Positions 10,690-21,869 of a DNA stretch of 64,000 nt are shown in pieces (position 1 is the first letter of the stretch; each line of letters starts with the position of its first letter). The position numbers and the translations under genes are program-made. Source of the stretch: Escarpia spicata (taxonomy: Eukaryota; Annelida; Polychaeta; Sabellida; Siboglinidae); NCBI GenBank assembly GCA_963995525.1, contig OZ023216.1, positions 40,559,159 to 40,623,158 on the forward strand. The letters are read 5' to 3'. The notes under the pieces were generated by a model. That model was given only the letters and a program-made list of their open reading frames with translations, made no database searches and had not been told where the DNA came from.

Positions 10690-13260
10690 TGTCTCAACGG
10701 CGAACCACCGGTTTCCAGCTTGGACTGGATGCAATGCTATGATATCTTAAATTAGATCTCCGGTGGAAACTATCACAGTATCAGTCTCAGATTCATGTAC
10801 AGTTGTTGATTCTAGCTCGTGTACTAGTTACGCTTGACAATTTTTCGTACTACAAAGTGACAGAGATTCAGAGGCCATACCTTGAAGAACTCAATAATGT
10901 GGAGGTGCGAACGAGTGTGCATGAATATTTAGTAGCAGCTGCAGCAGCAGCAGCAGCAACAACAAAAACAACAACAACAACAACAACAACAACGACACGA
11001 TGACGATGACGATGATGGCGGCAGCAGCAGAAACAACAACACAGAATGACCATTGGTTACAAACTGATAGTTCCAAGACAAGCATAAATCGACACAAAAC
11101 ATTGGTAGTAACATGGACAATCTAATACGTATCAAGACACCTTCAAATGTTGCCAGAGAAAATAATGAACATGACAGTAAACATCCTGAAGGTGATATAT
11201 TACTACCGATGTGTTTTCATAGCGGTCAGTTAAGAATAACGGTCTGTCCGTGTTGAACCTGACTGGTCATTTGCAGGTTTGTTGATGTGGTAGCATTGCC
11301 TGAAACCTAGCTGGGAACTGACACTAACAAATAGGTGATTAACGAATTCGTGCTATATGGCTACATGCTTCAACACACCTCGCGATCGAATGAGAAGCGT
11401 CGAGGAGGTGTTGCCGTATTATACAAATGCGGCGTCACAATTAAGACCCTGGATACCATTTCGAAAAGCACCTTTACTCACTTCGAGCACATGGACTTCT
11501 CGGTTATTTCCGAAGGTGTTAACTCGAGATTGTTTGTAATTTATCGTCCGCCTCCCTCTAAACTGTACGGTTTTAAGAACAATGTATTCTTCGATGAATG
11601 AAACTGATATTAGACCGACTTGTTGTCGTAACAGACGAAGTAGTTACAGTGGGTGACCTCAACTTCCCCCTGCACGATGTGAACGTCGGAGATGCGCTAC
11701 GCTTCAAGAGTACATTGGATACTCACGGATTGCTTCAACACAGTGGGAGCCACGCACAAGAAAGGGCATACTTTGGACGTAGTTATCACCCGGGACAAAT
11801 GCCCTTTTTTGTGGGTATGTCCACAGTTTCTGCATGTGCGATTCTTTAGGTAATCGTTTGGTGACTACATGGTTGTACAATTTAGAAAGTCGAATACAGA
11901 ATGGTATTCAGACGACTTGAGACACGCTAAGCTCGCGCGCAGACTAGCAGAGAGGTGTGGCGCCGGTGAAGACTCTCTCGTCACCGGCAGTTGTGCCGAG
12001 AACAGTGCAATTTAGACAACAAGCTGCTGGCCAGTGACAAGAAAGCATTCTTTCCGCTAAAATCAGAGACTGCGTCAATGACCAGAATCAACTGCTTAAA
12101 ATTAACGAGACATCTGATAAGTGGGCTGAAATGGACAGGTGATCTACCCAATCCATGCGTCTCTTGACCAGTTGGCGAATACATTCAGTGACATCTACAT
12201 GAAAAACATATACATACTGAGGTACAATTAGAAGCAGAAGCCCAAGCAACATCTGCAAGCAAGCACTGGACGAGGGCATCACGTTGGTTGGAACCCTGAT
12301 CGAACAGTTTTCACCTGGTACCCACGAATAGGTGAATCGAATTATTACAAAAGCGTCTAACACGACATGCGAATCAGATGCAATTTTACCGCGCTCCGGA
12401 GACAATGTCTTGATCAGTTGCCTTTGATTAAGGCCAACATAACTGAATCATTGGCTACATCAGTGGTACCACAATGTTTCAAACGAGCTGTCGTACAACG
12501 ATCATTAAAACGGCCGTGGCTCGAGACATAAATGCTGAGTAATTATCGGTCACTGTTCAATTAGCCGTATGTATCAGAACGTCTGGAGAAAGAGGTTGAG
12601 CTTCGCTTGAAAGATTACCTGAACCTCAGCAATCTTCACGAGACTCATCAGTCCGCTTACAGAAATGACGACTCAACCGAGACAGCTCTAGTGAAAGTAT
12701 AAAACGACATTACACGAGTACGAGACCCAAACTGTATAGTTGTGTTGGTCATGTTAGTCTTGCCAAGTCCATTTGACGTCATCGACCATAACATCATGCA
12801 CAAACGTTTTCGGCACTCACTTGATGTGACCGTAGAAACCATGGACTGGATGTGGTCCTACATAACGGCAGAACCCATTGTGTGTCGGTCAGTCCTGCTA
12901 CATCGTCTGATGCACGTCTGTGCTACGGCTTGCCAAAAAGATCGGTACTGGCACCGAAGCTATATTGCATGTTCACAAAACCAGTCGGAGATGTAAAGAA
13001 ATACAATCTTCTGTACCATTGTTATGTAGACAACAAGAAGATATATTTGTCCATCAAGCCTATCCGTCATGATCGGCGACAAAGTGTTAAACGCCGTGCA
13101 ATCCGTTATACATCGTGGCGTGCTAATGGACAACGGTTTGACTATAACAAAAACAGGTGAAATCCTCTTTCTACTTTCCACCATATCGAAAATACTGACA
13201 GAGACAAGTAATATATCACTAACGACGGCTGTATTACCCTTGTTCACGCTTTAGTAACGT
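10690..13260 (+). mobile_element. CR1/Jockey-type LINE, ORF2, copy A
   Basis: Degraded ORF2 with recognisable order. Endonuclease: NEFVLYGYMLQHTSRSNEK, RRGGVAVLYKCG, FVIYRPPPSK, VTVGDLNFPLHD (11,340-11,690). RT: NLSNLHETHQSAYRND (about 12,625), FDVIDHNIMHKRFRHSLDV (about 12,775), CYGLPKRSVLAPKLYCMF (about 12,918; family [13 protein letters not shown]) and CYVDNKKIYLSIK (about 13,020; catalytic YADD replaced by YVDN). Stops and frameshifts are frequent. A GCA/ACA triplet run (10,935-11,000) encodes Ala/Thr in the upstream part. Block B keeps only the 5' half (56,255-57,885). Confidence 0.86.
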
Positions 13261-13429
13261 CGCGCCTGGAATATGTGATGGGAGGAGATGCTTAGTGCGA
13301 AAAATACGATTTTTAAAAGGGCTAAATAAAAACAATGTTTGTTTTAATAAGACCATTAAATCAAATGTATTCTATGCCAGACAAAAAGTACTATGCCGAG
13401 GGAACGTACAAAGAGAAGTAAAACGCTAG

Positions 13430-14490
13430 ATGGGTGTGGAAGTAATCAAGAAAATTTCACCTCAAAACCCGTATCCATGGAATCCTTAGGGGGGGGGACA
13501 AAGATATGTCCGAATGAAACAAAATAAAGTAAACATTGACGTCGAATGCAGACAAACAAGTAAGACAGAGCAGACAAGTAATGCAGAGCAAACAATCAGG
13601 GCAAAAGGGACAGAGAAAACACCCGGTAAATCCCATTTACCCATTGAATCACAGGACAAGACACTTACAAACAAGAACAAATAAAAAAAGAAAGGGATCT
13701 ATTCCGATTTCTCGGGGTAAACAACGGTCCACACAGGGTAGCGCCACGGATCTAACTCACAGTGATGGTGCCCGGCGTAGTGACGATGACATGGCAACAA
13801 GTAAAGCATGCAATATCGATTTCATTGCTGACGATGACAAACTGTTAATGTGTGAAAGATGTCTAGGATGGCTGTGTGCTGAATGAATAGATATGGATGA
13901 AACGGAGTACAACTACATGAGGAAAAGGAAAAACATGCACTGGTTATGTGAAGGTTGTGACAAAATGCATTGACTGCTGTGAGAACTGACAGAAGAATTG
14001 AACAGGAATGTGAAGCATACCTTTCAAAATACTCGGGCAGACAGTAGAGCATTGTTGACAACAAGATAAACGCAGTAGCAGATAAGACGAATGTAGAGGA
14101 TCTGGCCATAAAGGTAACTCTCTTGTTCATCATCCCATCAGCCCAAACTGCCAGGCAGAACAAGCAGTGCAGAGAAGAATAAAGTGGTGGACGAGCATAG
14201 AGACAGGGAACGCAGAAAATGCAATGTGATTTTTGACATCATGAAAGAATCAATTTCAGCCAACATAGAAGAGCAAAATCACCATGATATGCTGTCTGCA
14301 TCACAGCTAGCAGCATGTTTTGGCATCGTAGACCTTACAGTGAAGGAAGTCATCATGGGTAAAAGAACAGAAAACTGAGACAGACTACTGAAAGTGACAG
14401 TTGACACCGTTGCCTAGAAGAGATCCCTGCTATCAAGTGTAAGTCATACTTGACCCTGTCTCTTTTACACAGTTATACCCACATCCTGTA
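13430..14490 (+). mobile_element. LINE ORF1 remnant with PHD-like finger
   Basis: Plus-strand fragments read CNIDFIADDDKLLMCERC, LGWLCAE then MHWLCEGCDKM (13,810-13,970), a Cys pattern like the PHD-type finger in CR1-like ORF1. They are followed by DRERRKCNVIF, MLSASQLAACFGI and VKEVIMGKRTEN (14,196-14,378), matching the nucleic-acid-binding half of such ORF1 proteins. Stops at 13,885 and 13,972 and frameshifts break it. ORF2 is not found immediately after. Absent from block B. Confidence 0.72.
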
Positions 14491-14677
14491 GACTTCTTTG
14501 ACTCAGATACGAACATACGGAAAGGTCGTCAGATATCGTCTAAGCATGCAGTTGAACCACCTCTACCAAAATATGTTAGAAACTGTGGTTTTCGTTTCTA
14601 TAATCATCATAGAAGGTTTGTTGTTCGGCAAACCTTGGGATTCGATACCACTGAACAGGTCACATTATATAATTTAT

Positions 14678-14752
<75 letters not shown>

Positions 14753-14757
14753 CGTGT
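14678..14757. repeat. (GT)n microsatellite
   Basis: About 35 uninterrupted GT dimers, then GCGT-type variants to 14,788. It directly abuts the 3' end of the SINE at 14,788-15,116. Confidence 0.95.
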
Positions 14758-14787
14758 GTGTGAGTGCGGTGCGTGCGTGCGTGCGTG

Positions 14788-15116
14788 TAAAAGGTATGTT
14801 CTTATAGCGCAGTATCCAGTCCTCAGGACTGCGCAAAGCGCTTTACACTTTTCTCCCTAGCAGACCTGTTCAATCGAACACCATATCAACGTCTCTGTGA
14901 AGCATTCAGCCACGCTGCAATTAATGCGCGAAGATTATTCGTACACAAATAGCCACCAATGTCTATAGTCAGGTACTCATTCATACAGCTGGGTGAACGG
15001 GAGCAACGTAGAGTGAACAAACTTGCCCAAGGGTCTACACCGCAGCGAAGGATTCGAACACGGGTTCTTTCGCTTGAGAGTCCGAAGCTCAATTCACTGC
15101 AGCACTACGCTCTATA
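14788..15116 (-). mobile_element. tRNA-derived SINE, type 1, minus strand
   Basis: Full-length relative of the element at 29,908-30,239 in the opposite orientation. The tRNA-like head with box B (GGATTCGAACACGGG on the plus strand, about 15,050) is at the right. The tail TAGCGCAGTATCCAGTCC with AGGACTGC is at the left. The conserved middle includes GAGCAACGTAGAGTGAAC. Confidence 0.85.
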
Positions 15117-15226
15117 TGTGCGTGCGTGTGTGTGTATATGGCGCGTGTGTGTGCGTGTGTGAGTGCTCGCGCGTGCGTGTGCATACACGCGCGCATGTGC
15201 GTGTGCGTTACTCACGCTAAATCCCG

Positions 15227-15560
15227 GCATACGCGTAACGACGCGACTGAGTTTAACTGTCTTAGAGGCGACTGCGACTCTGAGTCGTTACGTGTATGCC
15301 AGCCTTGCAACGCGATGCTTGCTTGAGGACAGTCTTTATTCAGTTTTTAAAGCGTCGTAGAAAATCAAACATATTTGATATTAAAAACACGCTTGTCTTG
15401 AGGGCATTCTTTATCCAGTTTTTAAGGCGTTGTAGAATCTCAAATATGTTTGATATTAAAAACACATATTCCCATACAAACCGCCATCGGCGAGTCGCGT
15501 CGTTACGTCTTTGCTGGTGCAACCGCGTCTGCGACGCAATTTTTTTATTCCAAAAGTGCT
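15227..15560. repeat. Foldback-like unit with nested inverted repeats and a 75-bp duplication
   Basis: CGTAACGACGCGACT (15,235) is repeated in inverse as AGTCGCGTCGTTACG (about 15,492). A nearer inverse copy, GAGTCGTTACGTGTATGCC, lies at about 15,281. Between them two 75-bp direct copies start at 15,322 and 15,397 (CTTGAGG..., each ending TTTGATATTAAAAACAC). No coding content. Possibly a non-autonomous DNA element. Confidence 0.6.
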
Positions 15561-15609
15561 TGAGGCACTTCGCAAATCAAGAGCTTCCGAGAAGTCATGG
15601 GACACTCTC

Positions 15610-16205
15610 AGAAATAGAGAAAATGGCGGCAACTATTGTTTGTCTTTTTCTTTGGTACGTGTTTGTCAACCAGGTCTGATGGTGTACTGTTCAGTTTTTG
15701 CCACATCTCATCCATAAATAGGTTACTAAGAGTCTCTTTCCAGTTTGTTTCTCTGAGTTTGCGCTTGATGTCAGCGTAGTTGCCTTTCTCAAACTGGTAA
15801 CTGGTCTTCTCTTCACACATTGTGTCAAAGTAGCAGTGGTATTCCGTCCCAATGACTTTATCGTCACTTTTCCCTAGAGGCGGCTTTTATATTAAGTGTT
15901 GTGCCACATTTTCATCATTCGTCATTAATAGATCGAGAAGTGATGGTTCTTGATTATGTCGATATATGGTTGGAAAATTGACATGTTGGTGTAGAAAGCT
16001 GCCCTCAGTGTTTCGAGTAGTTCCGTTTCTAACATGTGTTGTTCTGGTGCTGTCCATGTCTCCCATTCAATGTATCTCATATTAATGTCTCCGGTTACTG
16101 GGATAAGTGTCACACGTCGACTGTTGCAGGTTGTTTTTATCAACTGAAGGAGTGTATCGGTGTTTTACAGTCATTGCTAGGACTACGATATACTACCCCT
16201 ATCAG
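15610..16205 (-). mobile_element. CR1-like LINE fragment (endonuclease C-terminus and linker)
   Basis: The minus strand reads VTGDINMRYIEWETW, PEQHMLETELLETLRAAF and YIDIIKNHHFSIY (16,100-15,930), then after a frameshift YQFEKGNYADIKRKLRETNW, VDKHVPKKK (15,800-15,640). This is the GDFN...IxW box, the DLxLTN-type end and the inter-domain linker of CR1-like ORF2. A small piece of the same region lies at 58,165-58,325 in the opposite orientation. Confidence 0.75.
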
Positions 16206-16415
16206 TAGTTTGTCCTTATTTTTTTAGATGGACATCACTACTTGGAGATCTTACGAAGATAAACGATCTAAACGAAGACCGGCTAGACGGTGGAGAGACT
16301 AACTAGATGAGTACTGGAAGGACACCATCTGGCAGATGATAGTGCAAGACAGGCAGATTTGGAAAAGACATGCTAGGGCCTTTGCCCAACCGGGGGACGC
16401 TAAGGCTGTACAGTG
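16190..16415 (+). mobile_element. LINE RT C-terminal end
   Basis: The plus strand reads RRPARRWRD, a stop, LDEYWKDTIWQMIVQDRQIW, KRHARAFAQPGDAK and a stop at about 16,414. The RRW.DDL..YW....W...A.DR..W....EAF pattern is the standard C-terminal end of several LINE RTs. Only this end is left. Sequence from 16,415 to 16,750 shows nothing recognisable. Confidence 0.7.
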
Positions 16416-16751
16416 ATGACGATTATGGTGATGTGTTCATTCTAAACAAACTGTAGAAGGTCCTAACGGGGTAACAATGAGGAATCTCATCTGCATGTCC
16501 TTCTTGTTGCTGTTGTTGGTGATCCTAGGAACTTAATATACGTACAATTCTGTCCACAACATCCATTGATAAATAGAATGGTGTGTAACGTCACTGTATG
16601 AGAGATTCTGTCGTTCTACAGTTCCATCAGGTCCTAAGGAATCCTGCCGCTGATTGCTACGTCACGGTGCTGACGGTTAATTTAATGTGTAAAGTCATAT
16701 GTGATAGAAACGAATTCGTTGTTTCATCTCTGACAATCGGTCTGATTTCAG

Positions 16752-16837
16752 ATTGCAGCGATAGCGGTGATGCGTTCAGTGTCGAAGGAGTATAACGTTC
16801 CTGTGCGGAACGGACCTCAGGATCCAAACACAAAACT
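16752..16837 (+). CDS. Candidate upstream exon of the mucin/Ly6 gene, copy A
   Basis: An 86-base segment bounded by an acceptor (CTGATTTCAG) and a donor (ACT then GTGAGT), open in the frame IAAIAVMRSVSKEYNVPV, RNGPQDPNTK, leaving two bases. That phase fits the next exon at 17,758, which would supply one base. No family match is recognised and no start codon or signal peptide is evident. It could be coincidence. Confidence 0.28.
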
Positions 16838-17757
16838 GTGAGTATTTCTCTGAATGTGCTCATTCCTAAGTTAATTTACACGTTATAAATGTTCATATAT
16901 TAATAATAAATATTTAGATATAGTACATTATAATGTCATTATGCATTCCTTTGGACATTTCTCAGTCCGTTAAGCTAAAAAAAGTGTATATTTAAAGTTA
17001 GTGCGCTAATTTAAACAGATACGCATCGGGCAACCGTAACCAATTTACATCATATCGAAGCTCTCAGATTACACAAAACAAGTTTCGACACCAATTAATA
17101 AATTATACCAAAAGCGAACGTGTGATACAATCCATTATAAAGGCAAGTGACGTACAACGTGGTGTTTTTGTAGATGTCTTTCCGCCAAACGCCACAGAAC
17201 TGGACGGCTGCCCCACAGGTGGGGAACACACAGTAGTGCTATTTGTATCGTGTGTCTCGTATGCTACATGCGTTGTTTGGGCACAATGCAGCGCCGGATT
17301 TAGGAATGTGAGACTCGTGGGCTGTGACTAATCGGGAATCGTATCATAATAATTCTTATTCCCCTGCATCGTCTACTATAAGTATGTCACTGCAAAATAC
17401 AACTGTTGTCTTTTTCTATAACCAATTTGCATCATATCGAAGCACGAAAATAACGTAAAACAATTTTGGACACCAAATTAATTATACAAAAAACGTTTTG
17501 TTGATGTCCCCATGACGTTTTGCGGCAGCCTTATAAATAACAGACTCGTCTGCTCTACCCTAAATCCCGCACAGGCGATGTACTCAGCTATATACATATA
17601 ATATGGTGTTTCAACTAGAAAAAGTAGTATGCAATGCAATATCATTTACATTATTGTGTTCGTAAGGGTAAATGTTTATTGTGGAAATTAGTTAGACGTT
17701 CCAGGGAATGATATATCATATTGGTTAATCATTTTAATTTGTTCTTATCATGGCAAG

Positions 17758-18087
17758 AATAGACATGACATCAATCGACATCGTTACCACCGAAACATTC
17801 ACCACCACTGATGCCGCCGTCACTTCTACGGTGGACACAACTACTACCACAACTGACGCTGCCGTCACCACCATCGTTTATAAAACCACCACCTCTAGTG
17901 ACGCAGCGATAACGTCATCTGACGTCATCGTCACTACCAACACAGATGTAGTCGTGAAAACTACTGACGCCACCGTCTCCATCACCGCCAAAGAGACAAC
18001 GATTAACACAGCAGCTGACGTAGCCGCCTCGACCAGCTCGACCATAAACGAGCCCACAGCTTCTACAATGACTGCCCTCGTTACAAG
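17758..18087 (+). pseudogene. Thr-rich exon a, copy A
   Basis: Encodes about 110 residues that are mostly Thr, Ser, Val, Asp and Ala with loose repeats such as TTTDAAVTS, typical of a mucin-like region. Open throughout. The acceptor is GGCAAG, or a start at ATG 17,750 if it is a first exon. In block B the equivalent exon ends ...GTCACTTCGG then GTAAAA. Here about 21 bases including that donor are missing and the exon runs straight into GGTGCACACACAC. The only GT left (18,088) would change the phase. Confidence 0.55.
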
Positions 18088-18102
18088 GTGCACACACACA
18101 TT

Positions 18103-18770
<668 letters not shown>

Positions 18771-18901
18771 TAACTAAATATTATATCAGTATACTATGAT
18801 TCCGGGGAGCCCAATTCTGCGCTTGAAGCCATATCGCATGATTGTCTGGGTACGATCACGTTTCTTCGCCAGGTGACGCCATATTCGTGTTTACCTTTCA
18901 G

Positions 18902-19015
18902 ATGTCATCACCGGTGTGAACATGAGCATCACCAAGACCATAACGACTACACACGGAGTCACCACACCAACCACCAGATCTACTCTTCCTCGTAGATTCA
19001 TCATCCAACTGGGTG
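18902..19015 (+). pseudogene. Thr-rich exon b, copy A
   Basis: Acceptor TTTACCTTTCAG, donor GGTG then GTAAGT. 114 bases, phase 1 in and phase 1 out. It encodes DVITGVNMSITKTITTTHG, VTTPTTRSTLPRRFIIQLG and joins to the LCYMCGS exon. Intact here. The block B copy (59,065-59,176) is two bases shorter and frameshifted. Confidence 0.6.
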
Positions 19016-19147
19016 GTAAGTGCCCTCACTGTGCGAAATGGTCGCATACGTTCACACATTTCAATAAACGTGTAGCATTTCATATGTGTGGGTGTTGAGA
19101 TGGTCGGAATCAATTTAATCGACACTGTAACACCGTCTGTCGACTGT

Positions 19148-19186
<39 letters not shown>

Positions 19187-19187
<1 letters not shown>

Positions 19188-19730
19188 GCTTCGGAAATGG
19201 GGGTGGGGTGTTGGGAGACTTAGCCTCCTCTATACGTTTTGGTGGGTAGAGGGAGCTGGATATGTGATTAGCCCCGTCTATTTTGGAAGGTGGCGCAGTT
19301 TTAGGTTTTAGTGTGTATGAAAACGAGTGTAGTTGTTTTTGTTGAGCGTCAGGGGTGGATGGGACGGGGTGAAGATGGATGATTTTTTGAAGAGGCTCAA
19401 TGAGGTGTATTATAGGTTTTGATTCTCGTGAGTCTCATTGGGTTGTGCAGTTGGATGTTTTGGAGAGCCTCAAAAGGGGTTTCATTTGTACGTTTTGTGG
19501 CGCCTCTAGCGGGTGCAGTTGGAGATTGTTGTAATCTCAGCCCTCCGAATAGCCACCACTTTCCGCGACACCTATGTCTATTAATACACATTGATACTAC
19601 TGAGTATATCATAACCGGGCGTAGTAGTGGGCAGTGCATTTACAACCATGTCACGTCAATTTAATAGGATCGCTCAAAAACTGCAAACCCCACATCACGT
19701 ATTGGTGGAGACAGGTGGGGTTCGAATCAA
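19187..19730. repeat. Unclassified repeat between (TA)n and a tRNA-like motif, copy A
   Basis: Follows (TA)n at 19,150-19,186 and begins AATGCTTCGGAAATGGGGG. It ends near a box B-like GGGGTTCGAATC (about 19,716). Closely repeated at 62,284-62,840, where its first 60 bases occur twice. No coding content is recognised; the 80-residue minus-strand ORF (19,639-19,397) matches nothing I know. Confidence 0.55.
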
Positions 19731-20630
19731 TAGACATCATTGACTAACGCAATAAGCAAAAACCTGACTCCAAAAACATAGACCAACCCGCCACGGCTAA
19801 GCATGACATACTTTATGGATACCTTAGACCAATAAAATAAAATATTGTCCATTACGGTATCCCACGCTGGGGAATACAGACATCATGATTAAGCTATGTT
19901 ATTGCATAAAAAGACACGAAACACAATTTATTTTTTGTTTGCTTGGCCTAATCGTGCGAGCCGGAATGGTTGCATCGGGGTTTGCGTTTGCCGATCTTGC
20001 GTCCTAAATTCTACCTTCCTGCGATTATCGACTGCGATAAAGGTTAAATTGTTCCGTCAACGCATTTATACATATATCTGTATATTTCGTATATGCATTT
20101 TACTGTTTGTAAAACACAGACAATCACTACGTGTGTGCTAACAATTACCTTCTGGAGCTGGTCGTAAAACCGCTCACTGCGCGCTTAGCTAATGGTTTTT
20201 TATTATACGTCGACGTGAGATCTGCGTTTACTTCAAATTTTAGGTCCCGTTCTCATTTGGCGTAAGGTTGCAGCGCTTAATTGCGGTAGTTAATGGTTTC
20301 TAATAGAAAGCAATGTACGTCTATCTGGACTGCGAATTTATTCTACCATCCCCTAAGAAATATGTTGTCACATGTATTATGCATCTATCAATGATCGTTT
20401 GCAAAAACATCTAAAGAAATTGATTCGACGTATATAATTTATGTGAACGCAAGGATTGTACATGTATGTTTATATTGGGTCACGACACTGCGTAAAATCT
20501 GGTATTTTAAACAAACGTAATTATTAACACCGGTTTTCTTTGCTACTTTCTCGGTAATTGGTTTACTGAATTATTGCTAATACAACATAGCGTAATGACT
20601 GTTTGCAATAGGTTACATCTGTATTTACAG

Positions 20631-20725
20631 TGTTGTGCTACATGTGTGGTAGCTTCACCGATGACGTCAGTGAGGAATGTGGAGTTGTCGACTCAAATAA
20701 TATGACTATTTGCAGCGAATGTTGG
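20631..20725 (+). pseudogene. Ly6/uPAR domain exon c, copy A
   Basis: Acceptor TGTATTTACAG. 95 bases in the phase left by exon b. Encodes LCYMCGSFTDDVSEECG, VVDSNNMTICSECW. The LCYMC start and Cys spacing fit the first half of a Ly6/uPAR domain. The donor position reads TTGAGT where block B has GTGAGT (63,231), so normal splicing is probably lost. Confidence 0.62.
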
Positions 20726-21014
20726 TTGAGTGGACAACGTTTGTGTTGTGCCGATATAATATTTCGATTTGCAAATTGCCTCAAATATGTCAATATTTCA
20801 AATTAAAACAACTTTACATGTGCTTGGTAATATGCACGTGTACCGAAGAATCGAAATGCAATAAGTTGTGGAACACAAACAATAATCGATAACGACTAAT
20901 AAAATGAATGTGTGATATGATGAACTTCCGAAAAGCAGCAATATAAAACATAATTTTCGGACGGGCATGTTGCGTATGGTCGTTCCAATAAACTCTTGCT
21001 GTTTCTTATCACAG

Positions 21015-21104
21015 ATTTACCGGTTTGAAGTTTACGGCGAAGAAGTGAAGTTCGCTCGCAGGTGCCAGTCTGATCAGGTCCACGTGCGAGATGACATGTG
21101 CTAA
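21015..21104 (+). pseudogene. Ly6/uPAR domain exon d, copy A, with premature stop
   Basis: Acceptor GTTTCTTATCACAG. Encodes IYRFEVYGEEVKFARRCQSD, QVHVRDDMC, then TAA at 21,102-21,104. Block B reads GAC at this codon and continues EFFTEVCYSDEK. After the stop the copies diverge, with a deletion here. Confidence 0.6.
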
Positions 21105-21596
21105 GAATTCGTTACCGAAGTGTTGTGTTTATCATATATTGTGTATTGTTAGCATACCAACGTCGACTTTTGAACTTTGGTTATTCCTTATCAAATCAAG
21201 TTTAGGTTATCATTTTAATCTACTAAACATCATAACGTCCGTCTGGCCATAAACGTATTAACAACCCAGTATGTGCTCTTGTTTCCGAGCACTGTCTGGG
21301 CATTTTACTACTACTGGTAATAATTATAATAGCAGTGCTAAAATATATGTTATTGTTTCAGACAGCATGAAATATACGTTATTGTTTCACTCAGCAACAA
21401 AGTCTAATACAATAATTATAATATACATCACATGAACATATATCGTTAAACAAATGGACATTTGCCAGAGTTGGATAATCATATTGGGGCGCAACGCCAA
21501 TATAGGGTTTGGTACACGTACGTACCGTTCGCCAAGATAGACATTTGAACTGTTTGAGTCATTTGTGTTTATTGTATGTAATTTTACTATTTCCAG

Positions 21597-21740
21597 CTTT
21601 GCAGGCAGTGCTGCCAGCAGGACGGGTGTAACAACGGAATAGTGTCCGGCATGATGGCCGGCGCCTAAGTCTCCTCTCTGGACTTTCTCCTCGCGATTGT
21701 TTCTGCATTAGTGACACTTTGTGTGCCGAGATTGTTCTAA
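21597..21740 (+). pseudogene. Ly6/uPAR domain exon e and GPI-type tail, copy A
   Basis: Acceptor CTATTTCCAG. Encodes LCRQCCQQDGCNNGIVSG, MMAGA, then TAA (21,666-21,668). The same frame continues VSSLDFLLAIVSALVTLC, VPRLF and a second stop at 21,738-21,740. CC..DGCN is the diagnostic end of Ly6/uPAR domains. The hydrophobic stretch after the stop is the GPI-signal-like tail that is still in frame in block B. Confidence 0.65.
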
Positions 21741-21779
21741 GCAGTTAATCACGGCCATATACGTGACTGTGCTAGATAT

Positions 21780-21810
21780 CTTTATATATATATATATATG
21801 TATATATATA

Positions 21811-21847
<37 letters not shown>

Positions 21848-21866
21848 TTATATATATATATATACA
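21780..21866. repeat. (TA)n microsatellite
   Basis: Interrupted TA dimers. Block B lacks the stretch from here to about 22,700. Confidence 0.9.
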
Positions 21867-21869
21867 TAC

